Shown in pieces: positions 1-9,675 of a DNA stretch of 64,000 nt. The stretch's first letter is position 1. Each line of letters opens with the position of its first letter. The stretch lies in contig CAXBES010000012.1 in NCBI GenBank assembly GCA_963974915.1, forward strand, positions 68,731 to 132,730. Direction: 5' to 3'. A model generated the notes under the pieces. That model did not search any database. It was given only the letters and a program-made list of their open reading frames with translations, and was not told the origin of the DNA. Made by a program: the position numbers and the translations under genes. Source of the stretch: CAXBES01 sp963974915 (GTDB taxonomy: Bacteria > Bacteroidota > Bacteroidia > Flavobacteriales > Flavobacteriaceae).

Positions 1-162
1 ATTCGGAAAAATTTACTTTATAATTGTCTTCTTTTACTGCCAATTCTGCTTTACAATTTAGTGCATCAGGGATTTCGAGCAACTTTCTTCTGGGGAATTC
101 TTGCTGCCATATTCATGGGAGATACTTTTAAAAGAAGAAACGCTGGAAAACGAGTCGGCTAA
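1..162 (+). CDS. C-terminal end of a membrane protein (partial)
   Basis: Reading frame 1 is open from the first base to a TAA at 160-162, giving 53 residues cut at the window edge. The sequence is strongly hydrophobic (two likely membrane segments) and ends in a basic tail rich in Lys and Arg. It lies directly upstream of a polysaccharide locus on the same strand, so the end of an O-antigen ligase or polymerase type protein is plausible, but the fragment is too short to assign. The call as a real gene rests on the open frame, the composition and its position. Confidence 0.5.
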   Translation: MRKNLLYNCLLLLPILLYNLVHQGFRATFFWGILAAIFMGDTFKRRNAGKRVG

Positions 163-222
163 ATCAGTGAAATTGAACTTTCTTTAATTCTGTAAGGGGT
201 ATTTATGCTCAAAAAGAATTCC

Positions 223-230
223 TATCTTTG
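223..230 (+). promoter_or_regulatory. Bacteroidota -7 box upstream of the polysaccharide operon
   Basis: TATCTTTG fits the Bacteroidota -7 consensus TAnnTTTG exactly. It lies in the 214-base gap between the upstream membrane-protein fragment and the Wzz gene at 377, giving a predicted leader of about 140 bases. I see no clear TTG -33 element at the usual spacing, so this is a half-supported promoter. The rest of the gap is AT-rich with no other recognisable element. Confidence 0.5.
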
Positions 231-376
231 CCGCAAATAAAAAACGCCTGAAAATATATTAAAGAGTAATGTTTTTGGGAATTGCTTTAAAGATAATAGT
301 GGATAGGATTTTATGTTGACGAATTAGGATTATTGTGATAAAATATCCTTATTTCTTTGAAACTTAACTTATAACT

Positions 377-1480
377 ATGGGGAAAGAAATTTCTTATAAG
401 AAACCAACAAACTACGAATTTACCCGGGAAGAGGTAATTCAATTAGTTTATAAAAAAAGAAAAAAGCTGCTTCTTTTTGTTTTAGTAGCGCTGGTAATAG
501 GAATAATTTCGGTGATGTTAACTCCCAGAGAATATCAGTCGTCTGCCATTATTGTGCCTCAAATTAGTTCGTCACCAAGTGTAAACAAAAAATATTCTAA
601 AATTGCGGCACTGGCCGGAATTAACTTGAAAACAAATGAGAGTCCCAGTTTACTTCCTACGGTTTATCCAATAATAATTTCAAGCACACCTTTTAGAAAA
701 GAAATTCTTCAAACACCGCTTAAATTTAACGGTGTGGAGGATACCATTACCTTATCCTATTATCTTGACAACCTTAAGAAAACACCATTTATTGATAAAG
801 TTAAGAAATACACTATTGGATTACCCGGTCTTATCATAAACAGTTTGAAAAGTAAGCCTGCCGTCATGGCGACGGTTGCGGAAGATAGTACACTAAATTA
901 TTTATCGGCTCGAGAATTATCCCAGTTTGGCTTTTTGGAAGAATCTGTAACGATAAATTTCAACGATATTGACGGTTACATTGAGGTTGTTGGAAGAATG
1001 CCCGAACCTATTGCTTCGGCACAGTTAACGAAAAGAGTTCACGAATTATTACAAAACTATATTATAGAATATAACATTGAAAAGTCTCAGGATGAATTAG
1101 TTTATCTGGAAGGACGGCTTGAAGAAGCAGAGAAAAGTTTCTTTTCTAAACGAGCCATTTATGGGAACTATTTAGATAGCAACAGAAATATTATATCTTC
1201 CTATTCTCAGAATAGAGCCGATCAATATAAAATAGAGTACGAATTGGCTCATTCAATTTATGCCGAACTGTCCAGTCAGTTGGAAACAGCCAAACTCCAG
1301 GTTAAAAAAGATACTCCTATTTTTACCATCATTAAACCTGTTACCGTTCCTGTTGAACCGGTTTCAAGAAATGCTATTGTAACAATTGGTTTATGTGTCT
1401 TTCTAGGAACTGTTGCGGCATTGATCGTTATACTTTTTAATTATTCGAAGCAATTTATTAGGCACTATGTTTCAAGTTAA
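377..1480 (+). CDS. Wzz/GumC-like polysaccharide chain-length determinant
   Basis: Inner-membrane protein of 367 residues that would set the chain length of a Wzy-polymerised polysaccharide. A membrane helix sits near residues 30-50 followed at once by the Wzz-type sequence that leads into the periplasmic part; a long helical middle region (about 240-310) is rich in Glu, Lys and Gln; a second membrane helix is near 335-358, preceded by the proline-rich PVTVPVEPVSR typical of this family. There is no cytoplasmic tyrosine-kinase domain, so it resembles the O-antigen (PCP1-like) rather than the Wzc type. First complete gene of the polysaccharide locus; rmlB follows after 49 bases. Confidence 0.85.
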   Translation: MGKEISYKKPTNYEFTREEVIQLVYKKRKKLLLFVLVALVIGIISVMLTPREYQSSAIIVPQISSSPSVNKKYSKIAALAGINLKTNESPSLLPTVYPIIISSTPFRKEILQTPLKFNGVEDTITLSYYLDNLKKTPFIDKVKKYTIGLPGLIINSLKSKPAVMATVAEDSTLNYLSARELSQFGFLEESVTINFNDIDGYIEVVGRMPEPIASAQLTKRVHELLQNYIIEYNIEKSQDELVYLEGRLEEAEKSFFSKRAIYGNYLDSNRNIISSYSQNRADQYKIEYELAHSIYAELSSQLETAKLQVKKDTPIFTIIKPVTVPVEPVSRNAIVTIGLCVFLGTVAALIVILFNYSKQFIRHYVSS

Positions 1481-1529
1481 TTTTTTCCTGAAGTAAAGAA
1501 GACCTGCTAATAGAAAACCCTAGATCACA

Positions 1530-2579
1530 ATGAAACGACAGATACTGATAACCGGAGGAGCAGGATTTATAGGATCTCATGTTGTGAGACTATTTGTTAC
1601 GAAGTATCCTGAATATCAAATTTTTAATCTAGATGCCCTCACATACGCAGGAAATCTTGAAAATCTTAAAGATGTTGAGGGGAAGCCAAATTACACTTTC
1701 TTAAAGGGAGATATAGTAGATAAAGATTTTGTTGATTCAATTTTTCAGGAATACGCTTTCGATGCGGTGATCCATTTAGCAGCAGAATCTCATGTAGATC
1801 GTTCGATAACCAATCCAACAGATTTTGTGTTTACCAATGTCGTTGGAACGCTTAATTTGTTAAACTCAGCTAAAACTATCTGGAAGGATAATTTGGATGG
1901 AAAATTGTTCTACCATATTAGCACCGATGAGGTATATGGTACCCTGGGTGAATCGGGCTTGTTTACCGAGCAAACTCCGTACGACCCTAACTCCCCATAT
2001 TCGGCTTCTAAGGCAAGTTCAGATCATTTTGTAAGAGCCTATGGTGAAACCTACGGTGTGCCATATGTTATAAGTAATTGTTCAAATAACTACGGTCCTA
2101 ATCAGTTTCCGGAGAAACTAATCCCCTTGTTTATAAATAATATTATTCAGAAAAAATCCTTGCCGGTTTATGGAGATGGTAATTATACCAGAGACTGGCT
2201 CTATGTTATTGATCATGCAGATGCTATAGATATGGTTTTTCATAAGGGAGTGAATAGAGAAACCTATAATATAGGAGGTTTTAACGAATGGAAGAATATC
2301 GATCTGGTCAAATTACTCTGTTCAGAAATGGATAAAAAATTAGGAAGAGTTAGCGGTGAAAGTTCAGAACTTATAACCTTTGTGAAGGACAGACCGGGAC
2401 ACGACCTTAGGTATGCAATAGATGCGACAAAGATAAACGAAGAATTGGGCTGGAAACCAAGTGTTACTTTTGAACAGGGCTTAGTTAGAACTATAGAGTG
2501 GTATTTGGCAAATGAAGAATGGTTGCAACACGTTACCTCAGGGAGTTATAGAGAATATTACAACAAACAATACAGTTAA
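1530..2579 (+). CDS. rmlB: dTDP-glucose 4,6-dehydratase
   Basis: Converts dTDP-glucose to dTDP-4-keto-6-deoxyglucose in the cytoplasm. The 349 residues match the family's usual length. An extended SDR fold is shown by the NAD-binding GGAGFIGSH at 9-17, the active-site STDEVYG at 131-137 (Thr, Asp and Glu are the dehydratase residues) and the YSASK catalytic Tyr/Lys at 157-161. It is paired with rmlA 63 bases downstream. No rmlC or rmlD lies in the window, so the product may feed a sugar other than L-rhamnose, or those genes may be elsewhere in the genome. Confidence 0.96.
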   Translation: MKRQILITGGAGFIGSHVVRLFVTKYPEYQIFNLDALTYAGNLENLKDVEGKPNYTFLKGDIVDKDFVDSIFQEYAFDAVIHLAAESHVDRSITNPTDFVFTNVVGTLNLLNSAKTIWKDNLDGKLFYHISTDEVYGTLGESGLFTEQTPYDPNSPYSASKASSDHFVRAYGETYGVPYVISNCSNNYGPNQFPEKLIPLFINNIIQKKSLPVYGDGNYTRDWLYVIDHADAIDMVFHKGVNRETYNIGGFNEWKNIDLVKLLCSEMDKKLGRVSGESSELITFVKDRPGHDLRYAIDATKINEELGWKPSVTFEQGLVRTIEWYLANEEWLQHVTSGSYREYYNKQYS

Positions 2580-2642
2580 TTCATTTTATAATTAAAGTCA
2601 TTACGTGAAGTTAATGAGAGAATTAATTCAAAATATATAAAA

Positions 2643-3518
2643 ATGAAAGGTATTATTCTAGCTGGAGGTTCGGGAACAAGACTACATCCTTTAACCTTAG
2701 CAATAAGTAAGCAATTGCTTCCAATATATGATAAACCAATGGTTTATTATCCGTTATCGGTATTAATGCTCGCGGGAATTAAAGAAATCCTTATTATATC
2801 CACTCCGCACGATCTTCCTCACTTTAAACACCTTTTAGGAGATGGGAAGAATTTGGGGATCACATTGGAATATATAGAGCAACCCAGTCCAGATGGTTTG
2901 GCTCAGGCATTTATTTTGGGGGATCAATTTATTGGAGATGATGATGTGTGTTTGGTGCTCGGCGACAATATCTTTTACGGCTCTGGTTTACAAAAATTAT
3001 TAATAGATGCGAAACAAACGGTTGTTTCAGAGAGAAAAGCTGTAGTCTTTGGAAGTTATGTTAACGATCCGCAACGATATGGTGTGGCCGAGTTTAATAG
3101 TAACAAAGAGGTTTTGAGTATTGAAGAAAAACCGGAGCATCCAAAATCAAATTATGCGGTTGTAGGATTATATTTTTATCCTAATTCGGTGATCAATATC
3201 GCTAAAGGTGTAAAACCATCTAAAAGAGGAGAACTTGAAATTACTACTGTGAATCAGAATTATTTGGATCGGAAAAGTCTGGTGATGCAAATATTAAGTC
3301 GTGGGTTCGCATGGTTAGATACAGGAACGCATGAAGCGCTAACTGAAGCAACCGAATTTGTGAAGGCTTTAGAAAAAAGAACCGGATTAAAGATCGCCTG
3401 TATTGAAGAAATCGCCCTAAACAATAACTGGATAACCAAGGAGGAACTTCGTGCTCAAGTAGCTAATTTAAAAGGAGAATACTATAGTTATTTGCAGAAA
3501 TTGACTAGTACTAAATAA
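2643..3518 (+). CDS. rmlA: Glucose-1-phosphate thymidylyltransferase
   Basis: Makes dTDP-glucose from dTTP and glucose-1-phosphate, the substrate of the RmlB encoded just upstream. The nucleotidyltransferase signature GGSGTRLHPLT is at residues 8-18, and the 291 residues are the standard length of short RmlA proteins. Later conserved blocks (LGDNIFYG near 106, the EEKPEHPKSNYAVVGLYFY region near 162 and the WLDTGTHEAL region near 224) are all present. It lies in the polysaccharide locus, 103 bases before the next dehydratase gene. Confidence 0.96.
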   Translation: MKGIILAGGSGTRLHPLTLAISKQLLPIYDKPMVYYPLSVLMLAGIKEILIISTPHDLPHFKHLLGDGKNLGITLEYIEQPSPDGLAQAFILGDQFIGDDDVCLVLGDNIFYGSGLQKLLIDAKQTVVSERKAVVFGSYVNDPQRYGVAEFNSNKEVLSIEEKPEHPKSNYAVVGLYFYPNSVINIAKGVKPSKRGELEITTVNQNYLDRKSLVMQILSRGFAWLDTGTHEALTEATEFVKALEKRTGLKIACIEEIALNNNWITKEELRAQVANLKGEYYSYLQKLTSTK

Positions 3519-3621
3519 GGCTGAGTTTGACCATCCCGCGTGCATGTAATTCTTGGTCATTAAAGAATCAAGGTCTTGAAAAAATGCTGTTTTAAACGAA
3601 TAAGAATATATTGAGTAACAC

Positions 3622-4809
3622 ATGAACATATTAAATCTAATTGGACGCGAAAAAGAGCTATTTGCCAGAGATGTAGAAGAACATGAGGATAAATTAAAAG
3701 AGATTGTTAATAATTCTCGGTTTCTAGTACTTGGAGGAGCAGGTTCTATTGGGCAGGCGGTTACTAAGGAAATTTTTAAACGGAATCCAAAAAAGCTCCA
3801 TGTGGTTGATATTAGCGAGAACAACATGGTAGAATTAGTGCGTGATATTAGAAGTTCATTTGGTTACATAGACGGAGATTTTCAAACATTTGCTCTGGAC
3901 ATTGGATCGGTAGAATATGATGCTTATATAAAAGCGGATGGAGCATACGATTATGTTTTAAATCTTTCGGCATTAAAGCACGTTAGAAGTGAAAAGGATC
4001 CTTTTACTTTAATGCGTATGATTGATGTCAATGTGTTTAATACGGAAAAAACGCTTCAGCAATCCATAGACAACGGAGTCAAAAAGTACTTTTGTGTTTC
4101 TACAGATAAGGCAGCAAATCCTGTAAACATGATGGGTGCTTCTAAGAGAATTATGGAGATGTATTTGATGCGAAAGAGTAAGGAACTGAATATTTCTACA
4201 GCACGTTTTGCCAATGTTGCCTTCTCTGATGGGTCTTTACTTCACGGCTTTAATCAGCGCATTGCAAAAAAACAACCTATTGTAGCTCCTAACGATATTA
4301 GAAGGTATTTTGTTACCCCGAAAGAATCTGGAGAACTCTGTCTAATGTCTTGCCTGCTTGGTGAAAATCGCGATATATTTTTTCCGAAGTTAGACGAAAA
4401 CTTAAATTTAATTTCTTTCGCCGATATCGCTGTTAAATATTTAGAGGATATAGGATATGCGCCATACCTGTGCGATTCGGAGGAAGAAGCACGGACCAAA
4501 GTAGATACATTGATAGCCGAAAAGAAATGGCCGTGTTTATTTACCGGTAGTGACACTACAGGCGAGAAGGACTTTGAGGAGTTCTTTACAGAAAATGAGA
4601 CTCTTGATATGGATAGGTTTTATAACTTCGGAATTATTAAAAATGAACCAAATTTTGATCAGTTAAAACTTGAAGGGTTTACTACCTTTATAAATACAAT
4701 GAAAAGAGATGGACATTGGACTAAAGAAGCTATTGTGGATATGTTCAATGATATGATTCCGAATTTTGGACATAAGGAGACCGGAAAGTATTTGGATTCT
4801 AAGATGTAA
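3622..4809 (+). CDS. NDP-sugar 4,6-dehydratase, CapD/FlaA1-type (soluble)
   Basis: Predicted NAD(P)-dependent dehydratase, most likely of UDP-GlcNAc or a similar nucleotide sugar, making a 4-keto-6-deoxy intermediate. It has 395 residues. GGAGSIG at 38-44 binds the cofactor, and STDKAANPVNMMGASK at 160-175 is the CapD/FlaA1 active-site block, with a Met-Gly-x-x-Lys in place of the usual YxxxK. A 37-residue N-terminal extension and a long C-terminal part set it apart from FnlA. It is the first of three dehydratases of this superfamily in the locus. The aminotransferase at 7315 is the natural next enzyme (inference). Confidence 0.85.
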   Translation: MNILNLIGREKELFARDVEEHEDKLKEIVNNSRFLVLGGAGSIGQAVTKEIFKRNPKKLHVVDISENNMVELVRDIRSSFGYIDGDFQTFALDIGSVEYDAYIKADGAYDYVLNLSALKHVRSEKDPFTLMRMIDVNVFNTEKTLQQSIDNGVKKYFCVSTDKAANPVNMMGASKRIMEMYLMRKSKELNISTARFANVAFSDGSLLHGFNQRIAKKQPIVAPNDIRRYFVTPKESGELCLMSCLLGENRDIFFPKLDENLNLISFADIAVKYLEDIGYAPYLCDSEEEARTKVDTLIAEKKWPCLFTGSDTTGEKDFEEFFTENETLDMDRFYNFGIIKNEPNFDQLKLEGFTTFINTMKRDGHWTKEAIVDMFNDMIPNFGHKETGKYLDSKM

Positions 4810-4833
4810 TCTCCTTATTTAGTCAGTACTTGA

Positions 4834-6360
4834 ATGAACAATTCCAATAAAGTCGTTTTTAATACCGGAGTCTTATACCTAAGACTAATAGTGGGATTGG
4901 TTATTGGTTTGTTGACTACACGATTAGTGTTAGAAGCCTTAGGTGAAACAGATTATGGGATCTATATGCTTGTGGCCGGGGTGGTAGCGATGTTGGGAAT
5001 TTTGAATTCAAATATGTCTAATACTTCCATGCGCTTTATTGCACATAGTTTGGGGTCTAAAGATGAAAAACATATTGTTGCAACTTTTAACACTACATTA
5101 TTTCTACATTTTTTTGTTGGATTTGTTGTGGTCATTATAATGCTGATAGGCGGAATAATTCTGTTTGAGTATTTTCTCAATATCCCATCAGATCGGGTTT
5201 TTGATGCTAAAGTTGTTTTCGCTTGTATGGTTTTAACCACATTGATTACTGTGATTTCGGTACCTTACGATGCCTTGATCAATGCTCATGAAAATCTTTT
5301 AGTATTATCGCTGGTCGATATTCTGGGAGATGTATTAAAATTACTAATAGCAATTTATTTATTGTACAGCGATACTAATTTGTTGATTCAATACGGTATA
5401 TTAATGCTTGTGGTGCAAATTATATTGAGGATAATAAAGCAAGTGTACAGTAGAATAAAATACAAAGAAAGCAAGATGCGATACAGCACATTCGACAGAA
5501 ATTTGATGAGATCTATTCTAAACTTTACCGGTTGGAACTTATTTGGATCTATTGCGAGTATGGCGGTTATTCAAGTAAGAAGTATATTATTAAATATGTT
5601 CTTTGGTGTTAAAGTGAACGCAGCCGAAGGTGTTGCCAAATCTGCGAGTACTGCTTTAAATATGGTGTCAACAAGTATGACCATGGCGATAAATCCACAA
5701 ATGGTTAAAAGTGAAGGAAGCGGGAATAGAGATCAAATGATTTATATAACGAAATTGAGTGCAAAATTTTCAATCTTTTTATTTGGGTTATTTGCTATCC
5801 CGGTATTACTTGAAGCACCTTTTTTACTGAAATTATGGTTGATAGAACTACCGGAATATGTGGTTGTGTTTTTTCAGATTTCGGTACTCACATTGCTATT
5901 AGAAAAATTTACTTTTCCTATAACTGATGCAATTCGAGCCATTGGGGATATTCGTCGTTTTCAAATAACTGAAACAATATTCTTTCTTCTGGGAATACCC
6001 ATAGCGTATTTATTCTTTAAGTTGGGTTATGCACCTGAGAGTATATATATTGTTGGATTATGTATATCGGGACTTGTGTTCTTTAACAGGCTATATTTTG
6101 GTAAAAAAATTGTTGGAATTAGGCCTACTACCTACATTTTAGAATCAATTGTTCCTGTAATTATTCCAATGATAATTTCACTCTTAATAACCTCTGCGCT
6201 TTATTTCAATATGGAAAGTGGTTTCTTGCGCTTTTTCACCGTTAGTATTTCTTTTGGGATACTTTTAGCATTGTTATTCTGGAAATTCGGTATTAATAGA
6301 ACAGAGAAAGAAAAATTTATATCGATTGCCAAATCGTTTATATCAAGAATAAAAAGATAG
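4834..6360 (+). CDS. Polysaccharide flippase (Wzx/MATE-like)
   Basis: Integral membrane protein of 508 residues with about a dozen predicted hydrophobic helices spread over its whole length, in the pattern of the MOP/PST exporter superfamily. It would move undecaprenyl-linked repeat units across the inner membrane. The N-terminal region with LRLIVGLVIGLLTTRLVLEA and the following G-x-x-DYGIY block is typical of flavobacterial oligosaccharide flippases. It lies between a dehydratase gene (24 bases upstream) and a glycosyltransferase gene (19 bases downstream), so it is co-transcribed with them. Confidence 0.88.
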   Translation: MNNSNKVVFNTGVLYLRLIVGLVIGLLTTRLVLEALGETDYGIYMLVAGVVAMLGILNSNMSNTSMRFIAHSLGSKDEKHIVATFNTTLFLHFFVGFVVVIIMLIGGIILFEYFLNIPSDRVFDAKVVFACMVLTTLITVISVPYDALINAHENLLVLSLVDILGDVLKLLIAIYLLYSDTNLLIQYGILMLVVQIILRIIKQVYSRIKYKESKMRYSTFDRNLMRSILNFTGWNLFGSIASMAVIQVRSILLNMFFGVKVNAAEGVAKSASTALNMVSTSMTMAINPQMVKSEGSGNRDQMIYITKLSAKFSIFLFGLFAIPVLLEAPFLLKLWLIELPEYVVVFFQISVLTLLLEKFTFPITDAIRAIGDIRRFQITETIFFLLGIPIAYLFFKLGYAPESIYIVGLCISGLVFFNRLYFGKKIVGIRPTTYILESIVPVIIPMIISLLITSALYFNMESGFLRFFTVSISFGILLALLFWKFGINRTEKEKFISIAKSFISRIKR

Positions 6361-6379
6361 GATATAATACTTATAAAAT

Positions 6380-7312
6380 ATGAAACATAATTGCGAAGCG
6401 CCGGTATTATTAATTGCCTTTAACAGACCCGACACCACTTTAGAAGTTATGAAGGTCTTGGAAGTTGTGAAACCATTAAAATTATACGTAGCGATTGATG
6501 GTCCACGTACTAATAGACCTGAAGAAGTTGAATTGACTAATGAAGTAGCGCAAATTACAAAACAAATTAATTGGGATTGTGAAGTAAAATACTTGATAAG
6601 AGAGAAAAATGTAGGATGTAAATTAGGGGTTTCGGGTGCGATTACCTGGGTTTTTGAAAGTGAAGACAGGGCAATTATTATTGAGGACGATATTATTGCG
6701 GCACCAACATTCTTTAGTTTTGCCGAAAATCTATTGGAGAGATATAAGACTGATGAGAGAGTTGCAATGATTAGCGCTAATAATTACACCCCGCTCAATA
6801 ATCTGGATGGAGATTATTTGTTTTCACAATACGGACATATTTGGGGTTGGGCAACTTGGAAGCGGGTGTGGGATCAGTTTGATGTCGAGGTTCCCGAAAT
6901 TCACAAAGCTGTAAAGTCTAATCTCAACCAAATGTGGTTTACAAGTTCTTCTGAAAAGAAATATTTAAAACGATATTTTACCAAGTTAGCAACTAGTCTT
7001 AAAAATAAAGCTATAAATACTTGGGACATTCAGTTCGTATTCTTTAGGTTTCAGAACAATCTATTATCTATAGTTCCTAGGGTAAATCTAGCATCCAATA
7101 TTGGTGAAAATAGCTCCAGAGAAGACAATAACGATTCTAAGCCAATGGAGCACTACTATGCATCCGATAAAGACTTTACATTGAAAAATCATCCGGAGAA
7201 AGTAGAATGGAATAAGGAGTATGACGCTTATCACTTTAATAACCACATTGATAAATTGTCATTTTTAGAAAAAGCAAAATATAAACTGAAAAAGAAATTA
7301 AACATTAAATAA
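6380..7312 (+). CDS. Glycosyltransferase, GNT-I/nucleotide-diphospho-sugar transferase-like
   Basis: Predicted cytoplasmic glycosyltransferase of 310 residues with a GT-A type fold. The N-terminus (PVLLIAFNRPDTT) is the nucleotide-binding beta strand seen in these proteins, and IIIEDDIIAAPTFF near residues 95-108 has the acidic metal-binding motif. An aromatic block, GHIWGWATWKRVW, follows near 153-165. Donor and acceptor cannot be told from sequence. Only two bases separate its stop from the aminotransferase gene at 7315, so the two are very probably translated from one message. Confidence 0.78.
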   Translation: MKHNCEAPVLLIAFNRPDTTLEVMKVLEVVKPLKLYVAIDGPRTNRPEEVELTNEVAQITKQINWDCEVKYLIREKNVGCKLGVSGAITWVFESEDRAIIIEDDIIAAPTFFSFAENLLERYKTDERVAMISANNYTPLNNLDGDYLFSQYGHIWGWATWKRVWDQFDVEVPEIHKAVKSNLNQMWFTSSSEKKYLKRYFTKLATSLKNKAINTWDIQFVFFRFQNNLLSIVPRVNLASNIGENSSREDNNDSKPMEHYYASDKDFTLKNHPEKVEWNKEYDAYHFNNHIDKLSFLEKAKYKLKKKLNIK

Positions 7313-7314
7313 TT

Positions 7315-8448
7315 ATGGAATATAGAATCCCACTATTCCAATTGAACTTTGGAGAAGAGGAAATAGAAGCGGTTACTGAGACCATTCGTTCTAAATGGAT
7401 TTCTACCGGTCCCAGATGTGATGAATTGGAAGAAATGTTTATGGATATGTTTCAGGTTAACCATGCCATAAGTGTATCCAATTGTACAGATGCGCTGCAC
7501 CTTGCAATGATCGTGAATGGAGTGGAAGCCGGAGATGAAGTAATTTGTCCTTCCTTAACTTTTGCCGCCTCTGTAAATTGTATTCGATATGTTGGCGCCA
7601 CTCCCGTGTTTTGCGACATTCAGTCTTTGGATGATATGAATATTAGTCCGAAGCAAATCGAAAAATTAATTACACCTAAAACTAAAGCGATTGTTGTGGT
7701 TCACATGGCAGGGTTTCCTGCAGATATGGATGCCATCATGGATATAGCTAAAAGGTATAACCTTAAAGTTATTGAGGATTCGTGTCATGCTCCACTTTCA
7801 GAATATAAAGGAAAGAAACTAGGGACCATAGGGAGTATGGGGTGTTTTAGTTTTTTTTCTAATAAAAATATTAGTACCGGTGAGGGTGGAATGATCATCA
7901 CAAATGATGAAGAAATTGCAAAACGCTGCCGTTTATTAAGATCACACGGCATGACTACAATGTCGTACCAAAGAGCAAAAGGTCACGCCACATCTTATGA
8001 TGTCGTTGATTTGGGGCATAATTTCAGAATGGATGATATTAGAGCTTCTATTGGGGTGGTGCAGATGAGAAAGTTAAGAAACGACTTGATAAAGCGTCAG
8101 AAGGTTAGAGAGCTATATGTCGAAAAACTATCTGAGATAAAAGATGTCATTGTTCCTTTTGCATCTAATACTGAATTTGTATCGAATTACATCATGCCAA
8201 TAGTCCTTAAAAACTCTTCAATAGAAAAAAGAGATAAACTAAGAGACTTTCTTCACACGGAAGGTATTCAGACAAGCAATCATTATCCGGCAATTCATAG
8301 GTTTTCTATTTATAAGGATTATCCTGCCAATTTACCTATAACCGAATATGTTTGCGACAATGAAATTACACTTCCAATGTATGCTGCACTCACGGAAAAT
8401 GATATTAATTTTATAGCTTCCACCTTAAAAAATGGATTAAATGAATAA
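7315..8448 (+). CDS. DegT/DnrJ/EryC1 PLP-dependent sugar aminotransferase
   Basis: Predicted to transfer an amino group to a 4-keto (or 3-keto) nucleotide sugar. It has 377 residues, the normal family length. The pyridoxal-phosphate lysine is Lys184 in SFFSNKNISTGEGG, and the earlier VIEDSCHAPLSEYKGKK block (152-168) carries the cofactor-binding Asp. It could act on the product of the dehydratase at 3622 or on RmlB's product; sequence alone does not decide. The gene overlaps the ATP-grasp gene by 8 bases, which implies translational coupling and a shared pathway. Confidence 0.88.
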   Translation: MEYRIPLFQLNFGEEEIEAVTETIRSKWISTGPRCDELEEMFMDMFQVNHAISVSNCTDALHLAMIVNGVEAGDEVICPSLTFAASVNCIRYVGATPVFCDIQSLDDMNISPKQIEKLITPKTKAIVVVHMAGFPADMDAIMDIAKRYNLKVIEDSCHAPLSEYKGKKLGTIGSMGCFSFFSNKNISTGEGGMIITNDEEIAKRCRLLRSHGMTTMSYQRAKGHATSYDVVDLGHNFRMDDIRASIGVVQMRKLRNDLIKRQKVRELYVEKLSEIKDVIVPFASNTEFVSNYIMPIVLKNSSIEKRDKLRDFLHTEGIQTSNHYPAIHRFSIYKDYPANLPITEYVCDNEITLPMYAALTENDINFIASTLKNGLNE

Positions 8449-9625
8449 ATCTATTTTAATTTTTGGTGTTGCGAAGCTACAGCGATCGTTAATAGTACAA
8501 GCTAAAAAATTAGGACTCTTTACAATTGGGATAGATCCTGATAGTAATGCCGAATGTAGTGCCTTAGTGGATGTATTTGAAACGGTGGCAGGTAATGATT
8601 ACGAAAAAACACTGGAAGTTGCAAGAAAATATAAAATATCGGGAGTAGTTACTTCGGCAACAGATAAACCATTAGTTATGATGGCTAGAATAGCAGAAAC
8701 TCTAAAACTCCCTTTTATATCGGTTAATAGTGCAATAACATCAACCGATAAATATTTAATGAAAATGGCCTTCATAGAAGGAGGGATTCCCTTCGCTTAT
8801 GGAAAACTAGTCGATAAGATTGAAGATTTTGAATACCCAGTAATAATTAAGCCTAGAGATAATTCTGGTAGCAGAGGCGTAATATATTGTGATAATAAGT
8901 TTGATGCTGAACGGGGTTTAAAAGAAGCAAAGAGTTATACAAGTCAGGAAAGTGTTTTAGTAGAAGAGTATATTGAAGGAGATGAGTACAGCATTGAGAG
9001 TCTTCATTTTGGAGGGGATTCATACGTCATTCAGTATACTGAGAAAATAACGACTCCTTCACCTTATAATGTAGAGTTAGGACATGATCAACCGGCAAAT
9101 ATTAGCGAAAAAGATAGACAAGAAATCAATATAATTATTTCAAAAATAGCAAAAGCTTTAGGTTTCAATAATTGTGCAGCGCACACAGAGTTAAAAATTG
9201 GTAAAAAAGGAATTTTCGTAATTGAAACGAGTCCTAGATTAGGTGGAGATTTTATAACTTCCCATTTGGTACCGTTATCTACGGGTATTAATATTGAAGA
9301 AGCGTTATTAAAAATTGCTATTGGGGAAAAACCAAACATTAAAATATTATTTAATAAAAGTGCCATTATTCGTTTCTTAATTTTAGAAAAAGGAATTATA
9401 AGTCAGCTCAATTTACCTGAAAGACCTACAGAGGAATGGGATGTGGAACATTTTTCTTTCAATTTGGAACTCGGGGATGATATACCCTCAATTAAGAATA
9501 GCTTGGATCGATATGGGGAAGTTATTTTAAGGGATGATAAACTAATAGATGTAGAAAAGAAATATGAAATTTATCTAAATAAAATAAAAGATAGAATTAA
9601 AGTTGAAAAACCTAAAATTGTTTAA
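8441..9625 (+). CDS. ATP-grasp ligase, L-amino-acid-ligase-like
   Basis: ATP-dependent carboxylate-amine ligase of 394 residues. A Rossmann-like N-terminal domain (FGVAKLQRSLIVQAKKLGL, then GIDPDS near 31) is followed by the ATP-grasp domain, with IIKPRDNSGSRGV near 135-147, the EEYIEGDEYSIES block near 175-187, and the metal-binding ETSPRLGGD near 257-265. Members of this family join an amino acid or other acid to an amine. Coupled to an aminotransferase gene, it may attach an acyl or aminoacyl group to an amino sugar (inference). The reading frame and its surroundings look unusually AT-rich. Confidence 0.8.
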   Translation: MNKSILIFGVAKLQRSLIVQAKKLGLFTIGIDPDSNAECSALVDVFETVAGNDYEKTLEVARKYKISGVVTSATDKPLVMMARIAETLKLPFISVNSAITSTDKYLMKMAFIEGGIPFAYGKLVDKIEDFEYPVIIKPRDNSGSRGVIYCDNKFDAERGLKEAKSYTSQESVLVEEYIEGDEYSIESLHFGGDSYVIQYTEKITTPSPYNVELGHDQPANISEKDRQEINIIISKIAKALGFNNCAAHTELKIGKKGIFVIETSPRLGGDFITSHLVPLSTGINIEEALLKIAIGEKPNIKILFNKSAIIRFLILEKGIISQLNLPERPTEEWDVEHFSFNLELGDDIPSIKNSLDRYGEVILRDDKLIDVEKKYEIYLNKIKDRIKVEKPKIV

Positions 9626-9675
9626 TTTTCTATTTAAGTAATCTTAGTTTTCATTTAACACTTAAAAACAAACCC

